Below, piece after piece: positions 17,193 through 24,611 of a stretch of 64,000 nucleotides of DNA. The stretch is taken from NCBI GenBank assembly GCA_038239145.1, contig JBBSFB010000006.1, forward strand, positions 1 through 64,000, read 5' to 3'. A program made the position numbers and the translations under genes. Position 1 is the first letter of the stretch. Every line of letters begins with the position of its first letter. Under the pieces are notes generated by a model, which had not been told where the DNA came from, searched no databases, and was given only the letters and a program-made list of their open reading frames with translations. This stretch comes from PALSA-610 sp038239145. Its GTDB lineage: Bacteria; Actinomycetota; Acidimicrobiia; IMCC26256; PALSA-610.

Positions 17193-17197
17193 CCACG

Positions 17198-17830
17198 ATG
17201 ACGATCGAACAAGCGCAATCGATACTCAGCGATCGGCCGTTCCTCCACCGTGATCGCAACGGGGAGCCGAAGGATGGCGGCCTCAACCGCCCGATGGGCG
17301 AGCGCTTCGTCAAGGAGCTCTCGGCGCTCGACAAGCCTCGCATCGCGGAGACCGGGACCGGTCTGTCGACGTTGCTCTTCCTGAGCCTCGATGCGGGTTC
17401 GGTCATCACCATCTCGCCCGCCCCGGATCTGCACGAGCGAGTTCGGGACGAAGGTCGCACGCGGGGCATCGAGCTGGGTCCGCTCCGCTTCGTGGACGAT
17501 CGGTCGGAGACGGCACTTCCGCTCCTCGCGCTGGTCGAGGGGGTCGAGCTCGATGCCGGTTTCATCGACGGCAACCACGGCTGGCCGGCCGTGTTCGTCG
17601 ACTTCTGTTACCTCAACCGGATGCTGCGGCCCGGTGGACTGATGTTCATCGACGACATCCAGATCTATGCCGTCGCCCAACTGGTGTGCCTGTTGCGGGA
17701 GCAGACGCCACACTACGAGTTCGTCGGGATCGATTCCAAGATGGCGACCTTCCGCAAGGGCATCGACAAGGACTATCTGCCCGACTGGCGTATGGAGCCG
17801 TTCATCGTCTCGAACACGGCGACGGCGTAA
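17198..17830 (+). CDS. Class I methyltransferase-like protein, GHGWP subgroup
   Basis: 210 residues, starting 5 nt after the mega-enzyme stop. I-A-E-T-G-T-G-L-S-T-L-L is the glycine-rich motif I, and F-I-D-G-N-H-G-W-P-A-V-F-V-D-F-C-Y-L-N is followed by a D-D-I-Q-I-Y segment. The same block (D-G-x-H-G-W-P-x-V-F-V-D-F-C-Y-L-N-x-M) occurs in the protein encoded at 22943, so the two are paralogues. Probably a SAM-dependent methyltransferase (Methyltransf_24-like) acting on a sugar of the glycan. It converges on the next gene across a short hairpin. Confidence 0.75.
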   Translation: MTIEQAQSILSDRPFLHRDRNGEPKDGGLNRPMGERFVKELSALDKPRIAETGTGLSTLLFLSLDAGSVITISPAPDLHERVRDEGRTRGIELGPLRFVDDRSETALPLLALVEGVELDAGFIDGNHGWPAVFVDFCYLNRMLRPGGLMFIDDIQIYAVAQLVCLLREQTPHYEFVGIDSKMATFRKGIDKDYLPDWRMEPFIVSNTATA

Positions 17831-17836
17831 CCATTC

Positions 17837-17853
17837 GGACTGCCGGTCAGTCC
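17837..17853. terminator. Small bidirectional hairpin between convergent methyltransferase genes
   Basis: GGACTG (17837-17842) and CAGTCC (17848-17853) form a perfect 6-bp stem with loop CCGGT. It lies between the plus-strand stop and the last codons of the minus-strand gene, and the perfect palindrome TCCTGCAGGA (17851-17860) abuts it. There is no U-tract, as is usual in high-GC actinobacteria. Confidence 0.4.
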
Positions 17854-18656
17854 TGCAGGAGAGCTCGGCCGATCGATCCGTAGCACTGCGAAATGTCGAA
17901 CGTTTCCGGATCGAGGGCCGCGTCACCACGTTTCACCGCGACCCACCCGTGACGAAGATTTGTGATCTCGGCCACGACGTCTTCGGCGTAGGCCGCGGTG
18001 AGCACGAGCTGCAGCACAAAGCGGCTCATCGGCGCGCCGGTCGGTGCAGCCGCGTCGCCGTCATCGATGAGACGGCTCAACCGTTCCCGCGCGTCCGGGG
18101 TCGAACGCAGTGCCTCGTCGAGCACCGCCTCGACGTGGTGGTCCCACGACCAGTCCTCGAGCACGAACAACCCGCCCGGGCGTAGTCGTGGGTACAAGAC
18201 GTTGAAGCTAGCGATCGTCTCCGCGAGCAGATGAGACGCGTCGTCGATCACGAGATCGAGCGGCTCCGCCCCGAACTCGTCGGCCACGATTGTCTCGAGA
18301 CGCGTCCGGTCCGCTTGATCGACGCCGAAATGCGCGTGCACGACGTCGGTGAGCGCGCGCGTCTCGACGAAGGCGTCCAATGCGGGCGCCCGTTCCGACG
18401 TGAGGTCGATCGCCACCATCCGTTGCGGGCGGAACAGCAACGAGAGGAGCGCGGTGCTGCCCCCCTCGTAGATGCCGAGCTCGAACAGGTTCCTGACTTC
18501 GAGCTCCGACCGGAGGGAGGCGTAGCGCTCGACGAGCCAGCGCGGCTTGTTGAGAACGAGCGCGTCGCCGAGCTGTTCGCGTCCGGCTTCGAGCGGGTTT
18601 ACCCAGAAGTGGGTGCCGTCGACGACGAGGCGCGTGTCGCCGTTCCAATCGAGCAT
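17847..18656 (-). CDS. Class I methyltransferase-like protein, DWxW subgroup
   Basis: 269 residues. Motif I is F-E-L-G-I-Y-E-G-G-S-T-A-L-L, the acidic motif II is V-A-I-D-L, and D-L-V-I-D-D-A-S-H is followed by L-R-P-G-G-L-F-V-L-E-D-W-S-W. The protein encoded at 23758 has the same plan (E-L-G-I-C-R-G-G-S-T-A-L-L, V-V-D-D-A-S-H, V-I-E-D-W-A-W, closing F-D-I-S-x-x-Y-G), so they are paralogues. Likely a SAM-dependent methyltransferase of the glycan pathway. It is last in the minus-strand run that contains the exporter genes, 12 nt after the permease stop. Confidence 0.75.
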   Translation of the reverse strand: MLDWNGDTRLVVDGTHFWVNPLEAGREQLGDALVLNKPRWLVERYASLRSELEVRNLFELGIYEGGSTALLSLLFRPQRMVAIDLTSERAPALDAFVETRALTDVVHAHFGVDQADRTRLETIVADEFGAEPLDLVIDDASHLLAETIASFNVLYPRLRPGGLFVLEDWSWDHHVEAVLDEALRSTPDARERLSRLIDDGDAAAPTGAPMSRFVLQLVLTAAYAEDVVAEITNLRHGWVAVKRGDAALDPETFDISQCYGSIGRALLQD

Positions 18657-18668
18657 CGAGACGCGGCG

Positions 18669-19520
18669 TCAGAGAGCCATCGCGAACTCGCGCTCGTGGC
18701 GCAAGAAGACGCGGATTCCGATGAAGAGCAGTGCGAACGCCCAGAGGGCGGTCTCGATCAGGTAGGCGGCACTTGGTACGCCGCCACCCAGGATCTGCTG
18801 GTAAGCGGCGAAGAGCGGGAAGAGCGGCTGCCACGCCACGAAGATCTTCGCACTGCTCGGCAACAACGAAACCGGGTAGACGACCGGCGTTGCGAAGAAC
18901 AGCACGCGGTTCACGTACGTCATCACGTTGGTGCCGTCTGGAACCAACGTGACGTAGGTCGAGATGAGCAGCGAGATCCCGACGTTCATCACCGTTTGCA
19001 GAACGAACACGAGCGGCAGCAGGAACAGCCCGGTTCCGACCTTGCCTCCGAGCACCGGGAAGACGACGACGAAGACGCACGCCGACGGCACGAAGTTGCG
19101 CAGCGCTTTGTAGACCGAGGTGATGGGGAGGATCGCGCGGGGGAAGGTGGAGTTGAGGAGCAGGCCCTTCGCTCGCTTGATCGAGCTGCCGCCCTCGCCG
19201 AGTGCGGCCATGCTCAAGCCGAGCAGGAAGAACCCGCCGATGAGGATGGGCAGGAACGCGGCCTGACTCTTCGAGCCGCCGCCCCGGAGGACGACGTACA
19301 AGAAGAAGTAGATCGCCGATTGGAAGAGCGGGTCGAGGACGCTCCAGATGTTCCCGAGCGCGGTGCTCGTGCGCAGGCTCCGGAGGTCGGCACGGGCCAG
19401 CTCGATCATGAACTGCCGGCGTTCCCACACCGCCTCGATGTAGTCGCGCAGGTCCGGTACGGCGGTGGAGTTCGCCTCGAAGACGTATTCGACGTCGCTG
19501 TATTCGCCGGTCTCGCTCAT
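18669..19520 (-). CDS. ABC-2 polysaccharide exporter permease (Wzm-type)
   Basis: 283 residues from the ATG at 19520 (M-S-E-T-G-E-Y), 4 nt after the ATPase stop; a TTG at 19547 would overlap that gene. After a ~50-residue cytoplasmic tail (R-D-Y-I-E-A-V-W-E-R-R-Q-F) come R-A-D-L-R-S-L-R-T-S-T-A-L-G-N-I-W and six membrane segments, the standard Wzm/TagG/RfbA permease layout. With the ATPase it should move a lipid-linked glycan across the cytoplasmic membrane. Confidence 0.92.
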   Translation of the reverse strand: MSETGEYSDVEYVFEANSTAVPDLRDYIEAVWERRQFMIELARADLRSLRTSTALGNIWSVLDPLFQSAIYFFLYVVLRGGGSKSQAAFLPILIGGFFLLGLSMAALGEGGSSIKRAKGLLLNSTFPRAILPITSVYKALRNFVPSACVFVVVFPVLGGKVGTGLFLLPLVFVLQTVMNVGISLLISTYVTLVPDGTNVMTYVNRVLFFATPVVYPVSLLPSSAKIFVAWQPLFPLFAAYQQILGGGVPSAAYLIETALWAFALLFIGIRVFLRHEREFAMAL

Positions 19521-19524
19521 CTCG

Positions 19525-20337
19525 TCATCCGATGTCGTCCATCCCAAGTGACTCGATCCGGCAGTACCGCATGTACTTGTTCACCACTTCGTCGGGATCC
19601 CCGAACTCGGCGACGCGTCCTTGATGCAGCCAGAGTGCCGACGTTGCCATCAACTTCACCGAACTGAGGCCGTGGGTGACCAAGACGATCGTGCGGCCCT
19701 TGCCGATGAGCTCGGCGGTCTTCTCCGCGATGTGTTCGCTGAAGGCCGCGTCGCCACCCGTGAGGGCTTCGTCGATGAGCAGGATCTCGGGATCCAAGAA
19801 CACAGCGACCGACGATGCAAGTCGCATGCGCATGCCGCCCGAGTACGAGCGCATCGGGAGATCGAGGTACTCGTCGAGCTGCGCGAACTCACCGATCTCG
19901 TCGGAGAGCTCTTCGAGGCGCTCGGGCGAGATACCACTCGCCAAGCCGCCGAGGGTGATGTTCTCCCGACCGGTCAAGGTGTCGCTGAAGCCGATGCCGG
20001 GTGCGAGCAGGTTCATGCGGCCGCGCACGATGACCCGCCCCTGTTCGGGCGGCAGCACTCCGCTGATGACGCGACACAGCGTCGACTTGCCCGCGCCGTT
20101 CCGGCCGATGACCGCGAGCACGGATCCCTTCGGGACGTCGAAGGAAACGTCCCGAAGCGCCGGGATGAGTCGGTCCGACGCGGCTTGGTGGCGGAAGACC
20201 AGCCGTCGGATATCGGAGATCAGATCGGCCGAGTCGATGCGGACCCGATACGACGCCGAGACGTTGTGCGCCTCGATCGACGCCGGCCCGGGATCGATCG
20301 GCCGCTCCTGGTCAAAACCCGGCGCGGTCGACGTCAC
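19525..20337 (-). CDS. ABC polysaccharide exporter ATPase (Wzt-type, short form)
   Basis: 270 residues. Walker A G-R-N-G-A-G-K-S-T, the polysaccharide-exporter insert L-L-A-P-G-I-G-F (a reverse-switch region typical of Wzt/TagH), signature Y-S-G-G-M, Walker B I-L-L-I-D-E-A-L and the H-loop V-T-H-G. The protein ends soon after the ATPase domain (K-Y-M-R-Y-C-R-I), so the C-terminal carbohydrate-recognition domain of O9a-type Wzt proteins is missing. That points to export that does not depend on reading a terminal cap. It overlaps the upstream small gene by ATGA. Confidence 0.92.
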   Translation of the reverse strand: MTSTAPGFDQERPIDPGPASIEAHNVSASYRVRIDSADLISDIRRLVFRHQAASDRLIPALRDVSFDVPKGSVLAVIGRNGAGKSTLCRVISGVLPPEQGRVIVRGRMNLLAPGIGFSDTLTGRENITLGGLASGISPERLEELSDEIGEFAQLDEYLDLPMRSYSGGMRMRLASSVAVFLDPEILLIDEALTGGDAAFSEHIAEKTAELIGKGRTIVLVTHGLSSVKLMATSALWLHQGRVAEFGDPDEVVNKYMRYCRIESLGMDDIG

Positions 20338-20789
20338 GCGTCCTTCTCGCTCAACGAGTTTCGTGCGTTACGGAGCTCGGCTTGTTCGGCCTCCGTCACC
20401 AACTGCGCGATGTCGACGTCCATCAGATACACGCGGGTGTCACGGGTCCGGCCGTTGGGCAACCGTTCGCTGATACCGCGGGAGGTGACCAGGTTCGGGC
20501 GGTTCGCAACCCTCGACCGGGTGACGAGCTCGTTCATGATGCCCGCAACCTCGCGGGGACCGAGTTGCATCAGCCCGGCGAGCTCGCGCTCGGGGAGGTC
20601 CTTGTCGGCGAGGACGGAGCGGGAGACGAACGACAGGATGGACCGGCTCGCTTCGTCGATCTCGTCGAAGACCTCGGCGATGGATTCCGCGTCCCAAGGC
20701 ATGATCGAAGCCCGCGCGATTGCTCGCAGGACGAAATCCATGACGGCTTCGACGTGCTCTTCGGGCACCGGCATCATCACGTACGGCAT
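20334..20789 (-). CDS. Uncharacterised YVMxPVPEE-family small protein, exporter-operon leader
   Basis: 151 residues; I do not recognise a named family. It begins M-P-Y-V-M-M-P-V-P-E-E-H-V-E-A-V, and the protein encoded at 36963-36496 begins M-E-Y-V-M-V-P-V-P-E-E-F-V-A-E-V, so the two are clearly related. A middle segment (L-A-G-L-M-Q-L-G-P-R-E-V-A-G-I-M-N-E-L) and the basic stretch after it look like a winged-helix fold, and the end is a charged helix. It is the first gene of the exporter operon, with a good ribosome site and promoter and ATGA overlap with the ATPase gene. A regulator or an exporter-associated adaptor is possible. Confidence 0.75.
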   Translation of the reverse strand: MPYVMMPVPEEHVEAVMDFVLRAIARASIMPWDAESIAEVFDEIDEASRSILSFVSRSVLADKDLPERELAGLMQLGPREVAGIMNELVTRSRVANRPNLVTSRGISERLPNGRTRDTRVYLMDVDIAQLVTEAEQAELRNARNSLSEKDA

Positions 20790-20790
20790 C

Positions 20791-20837
20791 GAACCTCCCT
20801 CGCTGCGAGGTTACAGAGTAGTTGGCCGCATCGGCCA
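20791..20837 (-). promoter_or_regulatory. Promoter, ribosome site and palindrome of the exporter operon
   Basis: On the minus strand TAACCT (20808-20813) precedes the ribosome site GAGGGAGGTT (20792-20801), which is followed by CG and the ATG at 20789. Just upstream, TGGCCG-ATG-CGGCCA (20823-20837) is a perfect 6-bp inverted repeat at the expected -35 position, a candidate operator. Confidence 0.5.
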
Positions 20838-20872
20838 GCCCCCGACGCTGTGATCCGCCCAAAACCTGGCGT

Positions 20873-22822
20873 TTAGGGACTATTCACGTGTCGTCGGAGC
20901 GCCGCGACGAGCTCTGCGGCCCGGTGGTCGAAGGTGTGGGCGGCGAGTACGGCAGCGCGTCCGCGCCCGGCGCGGGCGCGGGCGGCCTCGGGGTCGGCGA
21001 GCACCTGGTCTACGAGCTCGCGCAGCCCGTCCGGCGAGCGGTATTCGAGCACCGCGCCATCGAACAATTCGACGATGCCGGCGACCGGATCGGAGATCAC
21101 CGGCGCTCCGCACGCCAGTACGTCGAAGAGCCGGTTCGACACGAAGCCCCACGCCTGCATCGTCCGCCAATGGTCGTTCAGCACGACGCCCGCAGACGAG
21201 TAGACGACGGGAAGCTCGTCGTTGTCGACGTGGTCGGCGACCACCAACCGGGCATCGACGAGGTCGCGCCAGCCGCTGCCGTAGATGCTCGGGCGGAGTC
21301 CTACGGCGAGCGCGTCGGCGACGACCGGACGCAGCACGTCGCGCGTCTTGGCGACGACCGTGATCGGATGCCGGTGCCGCGGATCGGGTGTGCGGGGCCG
21401 AAAACGCCGTTGGTCGGTCGCTTGCAGGAGCACTTCCACCGGGGTTGCGGTGCGCTCCTGCAAGTGGGCGGCGAACACGGGCGACGCGACGAGCACGAGA
21501 TCCGCGTCGTCGAGCTCGGAGTCCTCAATGGCCTCGGGGTGGCTGATGATCCACACGACGTGGCGCTGTCCGGAGGTCCGGCGGACGGGGGTGAGCCCCC
21601 GCACGACGACGTGCACGTCGCAGACCCGACCCCGCGGGTCGTCGGCCCGATCCGCGGTCTGTACGACGACGGCGTGACCCCGCGCCTGCAGGCTCTCGGC
21701 CAATGCATTCGCGAGATGGGTGTCACCCCACTGGGCCGCAACCTTGGCCGACGGGCTCGCGACGGTGATCGCGAACGTCGTCGGCATCGGCCGCGTCGAT
21801 CGCGTGTGTGCGACGAGCGCGGGCCCCGTCCGCTCGATCGCGCGCCGCCACTCCGCGTCGTCGTCGCCGACCGGGCCGCGCAGCTCGCGAAACGACGAGA
21901 CGGGACGATGGTCGATCGCGACAACGGAGGGCACGACGACGATCCGACCGCCCCGCTCGCGCAGCCGGGCGCACAACTCGACGGTTCCGATGTCGAGATC
22001 GACCGTTTCTGCCGCGAATCCACCGGCGGCTCGAAGGCGCGCGCGGTGGAAGATCACGCACGCCGCCGACACTGCCGCGACGTCGGCTTCGGGATCGCGC
22101 GGGTGGGATACCTCCCCGGCGGCGCGGGCCCGGACCGCGGGGACGCCGTCGATGAGCACGATGTCGAGGCCCATCTCCCGGACCCTGCCGTCGTGGGGCG
22201 TGGCGGTTCGCCACTCGCGCCGAGGGTGGACGAGCGTCGCGGTCGCGGCGACCACGTCTCCGTCGACCCGAGCGGCCAGGCGGGTCGCCCACGATTCGCC
22301 TACCGGGTCACAGGCGCCGGAGAGGATGCAGACGAGATCGCTCGACGCGGCGTCGATCGCGCGCTGCACGGCCCGGCCCACCGATTCGCCACCCGTCGGA
22401 TCGACCCGGATCACCTCGACAGCGTCGCGGGCAAGGCCGGCAGCCAATTCCGGTCGGGGTTCGCCGACCAGCACCACCGCGACCGACACGGCTTGCGGTC
22501 CGGGCGAACCGGACAACTCGCGCGTGGGCGCCGTGGTCGTTGCCGAGCCAGCCCTGCCGACCGAGCCGCGGAGCCCGAGCGCGGACACGGCCAGCGCGGC
22601 CTGCTCGGAGCGTCGGCGAAATCGGCGCAGCCGCGCCGCGGCGCCGACGACCACCGGACGGGCGACACGATCGACGGCCAATGCCCCCCGGACCAAACGC
22701 CGGTGCTTGAGCTCTTCGTAGGACTCGGTCCGCTGCCGGGCGACCAGGCGCCAGTGCTCGGTGTTGGCCCGTTCGGCTTCCAGCTCGGCCGCGAGATCTC
22801 GATCGGATCGACCGGGACGCAT
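20873..22822 (-). CDS. GT2-like/GT4 two-domain glycosyltransferase
   Basis: 649 residues from the ATG at 22822; an ATG at 22840 would add six residues, and the open frame beyond is antisense to the next gene. A basic helical N-terminus (~1-80) precedes a GT2-like Rossmann domain (V-S-V-A-V-V-L-V-G, then L-V-C-I-L-S-G-A-C-D-P in place of a clean D-x-D, and A-A-G-G-F). The C-terminal half is a CgeB/GT4-like transferase with H-V-V-W-I-I-S-H-P-E-A-I and the sugar-nucleotide site F-V-S-N-R-L-F-D-V-L-A-C-G-A-P-V-I-S-D. It is divergent from the methyltransferase at 22943. Confidence 0.75.
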   Translation of the reverse strand: MRPGRSDRDLAAELEAERANTEHWRLVARQRTESYEELKHRRLVRGALAVDRVARPVVVGAAARLRRFRRRSEQAALAVSALGLRGSVGRAGSATTTAPTRELSGSPGPQAVSVAVVLVGEPRPELAAGLARDAVEVIRVDPTGGESVGRAVQRAIDAASSDLVCILSGACDPVGESWATRLAARVDGDVVAATATLVHPRREWRTATPHDGRVREMGLDIVLIDGVPAVRARAAGEVSHPRDPEADVAAVSAACVIFHRARLRAAGGFAAETVDLDIGTVELCARLRERGGRIVVVPSVVAIDHRPVSSFRELRGPVGDDDAEWRRAIERTGPALVAHTRSTRPMPTTFAITVASPSAKVAAQWGDTHLANALAESLQARGHAVVVQTADRADDPRGRVCDVHVVVRGLTPVRRTSGQRHVVWIISHPEAIEDSELDDADLVLVASPVFAAHLQERTATPVEVLLQATDQRRFRPRTPDPRHRHPITVVAKTRDVLRPVVADALAVGLRPSIYGSGWRDLVDARLVVADHVDNDELPVVYSSAGVVLNDHWRTMQAWGFVSNRLFDVLACGAPVISDPVAGIVELFDGAVLEYRSPDGLRELVDQVLADPEAARARAGRGRAAVLAAHTFDHRAAELVAALRRHVNSP

Positions 22823-22942
22823 GGCGGAAGTATGCACCATTGCTACGGAAGCACCCGGTGCCACCAGGCGACCGTGAGGCCGTCGGCCGTAGCCTGGGGA
22901 GACCGTGGTCGGCGCCGGCCGTTCGTGACAGGAGAACTTGCA

Positions 22943-23746
22943 ATGGACTTCGAGGCCTATCTCGGGAACCTTCCCATGTTGCACACGTGGGACTACGGCG
23001 AGACCTGGAACACCGGGGGGTTCAGTGCGGAACAGCTCCGGACGCTCCACCGCATCGTCGGCGAGCACTTCGCGGACCGCTCGCTCAAGATCATCGAGAC
23101 CGGCGCGGGCAACTCCACGATCACGTTCCTGCATCTCCCGGTAGAGGAGGTCGTGTCGGTTGCGCCTGCGGAATCGCTGCGGGACCGCATCCTCACGTAC
23201 TGCAACGAGGTCGGGATCGACGTGTCCCGCCTCGATTTCCGGGTGGCGCGTTCCGAGCTCGAGCTGGCAAAGATGGTGCTCGGCTCGGAGAAACCCGGAT
23301 GGGGCGCGCCGCCGGCGCGACCGCGTTTCGACGTTGTGCTCATCGACGGTGGCCATGGCTGGCCGACGGTCTTCGTCGACTTCTGCTACCTGAACATGAT
23401 GATGCGCGAGGGCAGCCTCTTGCTCTTGGACGACGTCCAGCTCTATTCCGTGGCCGAGCTCTCCCGCTTGTTGCGACAACAGCCGGGCTTCGAGCTGCGC
23501 AACGACCTGGTCAAGTTGCAGGTCTGGGAGAAGACCGACGACGAGCCCTTCCTGCCCGAGCATTCGAGCGAGCCCTACATCCTCGAGATGACGCGCCGAG
23601 CCGCGCAAGCGCCGGCCGCGAGCAGCGCGCCGGGCGCCGATGAGGTCTCGACGGCTTCGACCGCTCCGACGGCTTCGACGATTGTTGCTCGGGTCGAGGG
23701 CACAATGGGCCGGTTGCGGCGCCGGTTGTCTTCGAAGCGTCCGTAG
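22943..23746 (+). CDS. Class I methyltransferase-like protein, GHGWP subgroup, longer paralogue
   Basis: 267 residues. The ATG at 22943 has an AGGAGA ribosome site (22930-22935) and a TAGCCT box (22890-22895). I-I-E-T-G-A-G-N-S-T-I-T-F-L is motif I, and V-L-I-D-G-G-H-G-W-P-T-V-F-V-D-F-C-Y-L-N with L-D-D-V-Q-L-Y-S-V-A repeats the signature of the 17198 paralogue. Compared with that 210-residue copy it has an extra Ala/Ser/Thr-rich linker and a basic C-terminal tail (M-G-R-L-R-R-R-L-S-S-K-R-P). Probably a sugar methyltransferase of the same glycan pathway. Confidence 0.75.
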   Translation: MDFEAYLGNLPMLHTWDYGETWNTGGFSAEQLRTLHRIVGEHFADRSLKIIETGAGNSTITFLHLPVEEVVSVAPAESLRDRILTYCNEVGIDVSRLDFRVARSELELAKMVLGSEKPGWGAPPARPRFDVVLIDGGHGWPTVFVDFCYLNMMMREGSLLLLDDVQLYSVAELSRLLRQQPGFELRNDLVKLQVWEKTDDEPFLPEHSSEPYILEMTRRAAQAPAASSAPGADEVSTASTAPTASTIVARVEGTMGRLRRRLSSKRP

Positions 23747-23757
23747 CGGGAGCCGGC

Positions 23758-24543
23758 GTGACAGTCCCCGACGAGCGTACGAACCCGGTCCGCACGAACT
23801 TGGTCCGCGTCGCCGAAGACGCATTCCGTATCGGTGCCACGAAGTTCACGGCCGCGCCGTTCGCCCGCTTCGCGTCGACACCGGAGAACTTCTGCGTCGT
23901 CAAACCGCCGGAGCTGATCGAGCGCTACGTCGAGCTCGTCGACGCACTACAGCCGCGCCGGATCGTCGAGCTGGGCATCTGCAGAGGGGGAAGCACGGCA
24001 CTGCTTGCCGCGCTGGCCCGACCCGACGCGATGCTTGCGGTCGAGCTCGCCGAGGAGCGGATCGCGGCGCTCGACACATTCTTGGTTCGAGAAGGCCTGA
24101 GCGACTTCGTCGTGGCGGCCTTCGGGATCGACCAGTCCGACGGACCGAGACTCGAACAGTTGGTCGACGAGACGGTCGGACCCGCACCGTTGGACTTGGT
24201 TGTCGACGACGCCTCGCACGACGTCGAGCTCACCCGCCTCTCGTTCAACGTGCTGTTCCCCCGGCTCCGCCCCGGCGGCCTCTTCGTCATCGAGGACTGG
24301 GCGTGGGCCCACGCGGGCTACGAGGCCACCCGACCGGGGGCGATACCCCTGACCCAGCTCGTGTTCGAGACCGTTTTGACCGTTCCGTACAAGCCCGGCC
24401 TCATCGACGATGTCGTCATCAACCGCGAGTGGGCGGTCGTCCGCCGCGGTGAGCGCCCACTCGAGCCGGGCCCGTTCGATATTTCGGGCACGTACGGCGA
24501 GCGGGGCCGGAGCTTGTTCAGCGAGTTCGCACGCGGAACGTGA
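23758..24543 (+). CDS. Class I methyltransferase-like protein, DWxW subgroup, second copy
   Basis: 261 residues from a GTG 11 nt after the previous stop. I-V-E-L-G-I-C-R-G-G-S-T-A-L-L, L-A-V-E-L, D-L-V-V-D-D-A-S-H-D-V-E-L and F-V-I-E-D-W-A-W align with the 17847 gene product throughout. Together with its upstream neighbour it repeats the gene pair at 17198/17847, except that one member is inverted there. A SAM-dependent methyltransferase of the glycan locus is the best call; acceptor unknown. Confidence 0.75.
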   Translation: MTVPDERTNPVRTNLVRVAEDAFRIGATKFTAAPFARFASTPENFCVVKPPELIERYVELVDALQPRRIVELGICRGGSTALLAALARPDAMLAVELAEERIAALDTFLVREGLSDFVVAAFGIDQSDGPRLEQLVDETVGPAPLDLVVDDASHDVELTRLSFNVLFPRLRPGGLFVIEDWAWAHAGYEATRPGAIPLTQLVFETVLTVPYKPGLIDDVVINREWAVVRRGERPLEPGPFDISGTYGERGRSLFSEFARGT

Positions 24544-24611
24544 CCTAGACGGCCCAGGAGGGCGCGCTGCTACCGTCTGCGTTCCGCCGGACGTAGGGAT
24601 GCAGACTCACG

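Noticed and set aside
22823..23824. N-terminal extension of the GT2/GT4 gene giving 983 residues
   Set aside because: The added 330 residues run antisense to the GHGWP methyltransferase, which has motifs, a promoter and a ribosome site. The start at 22822 is preferred.
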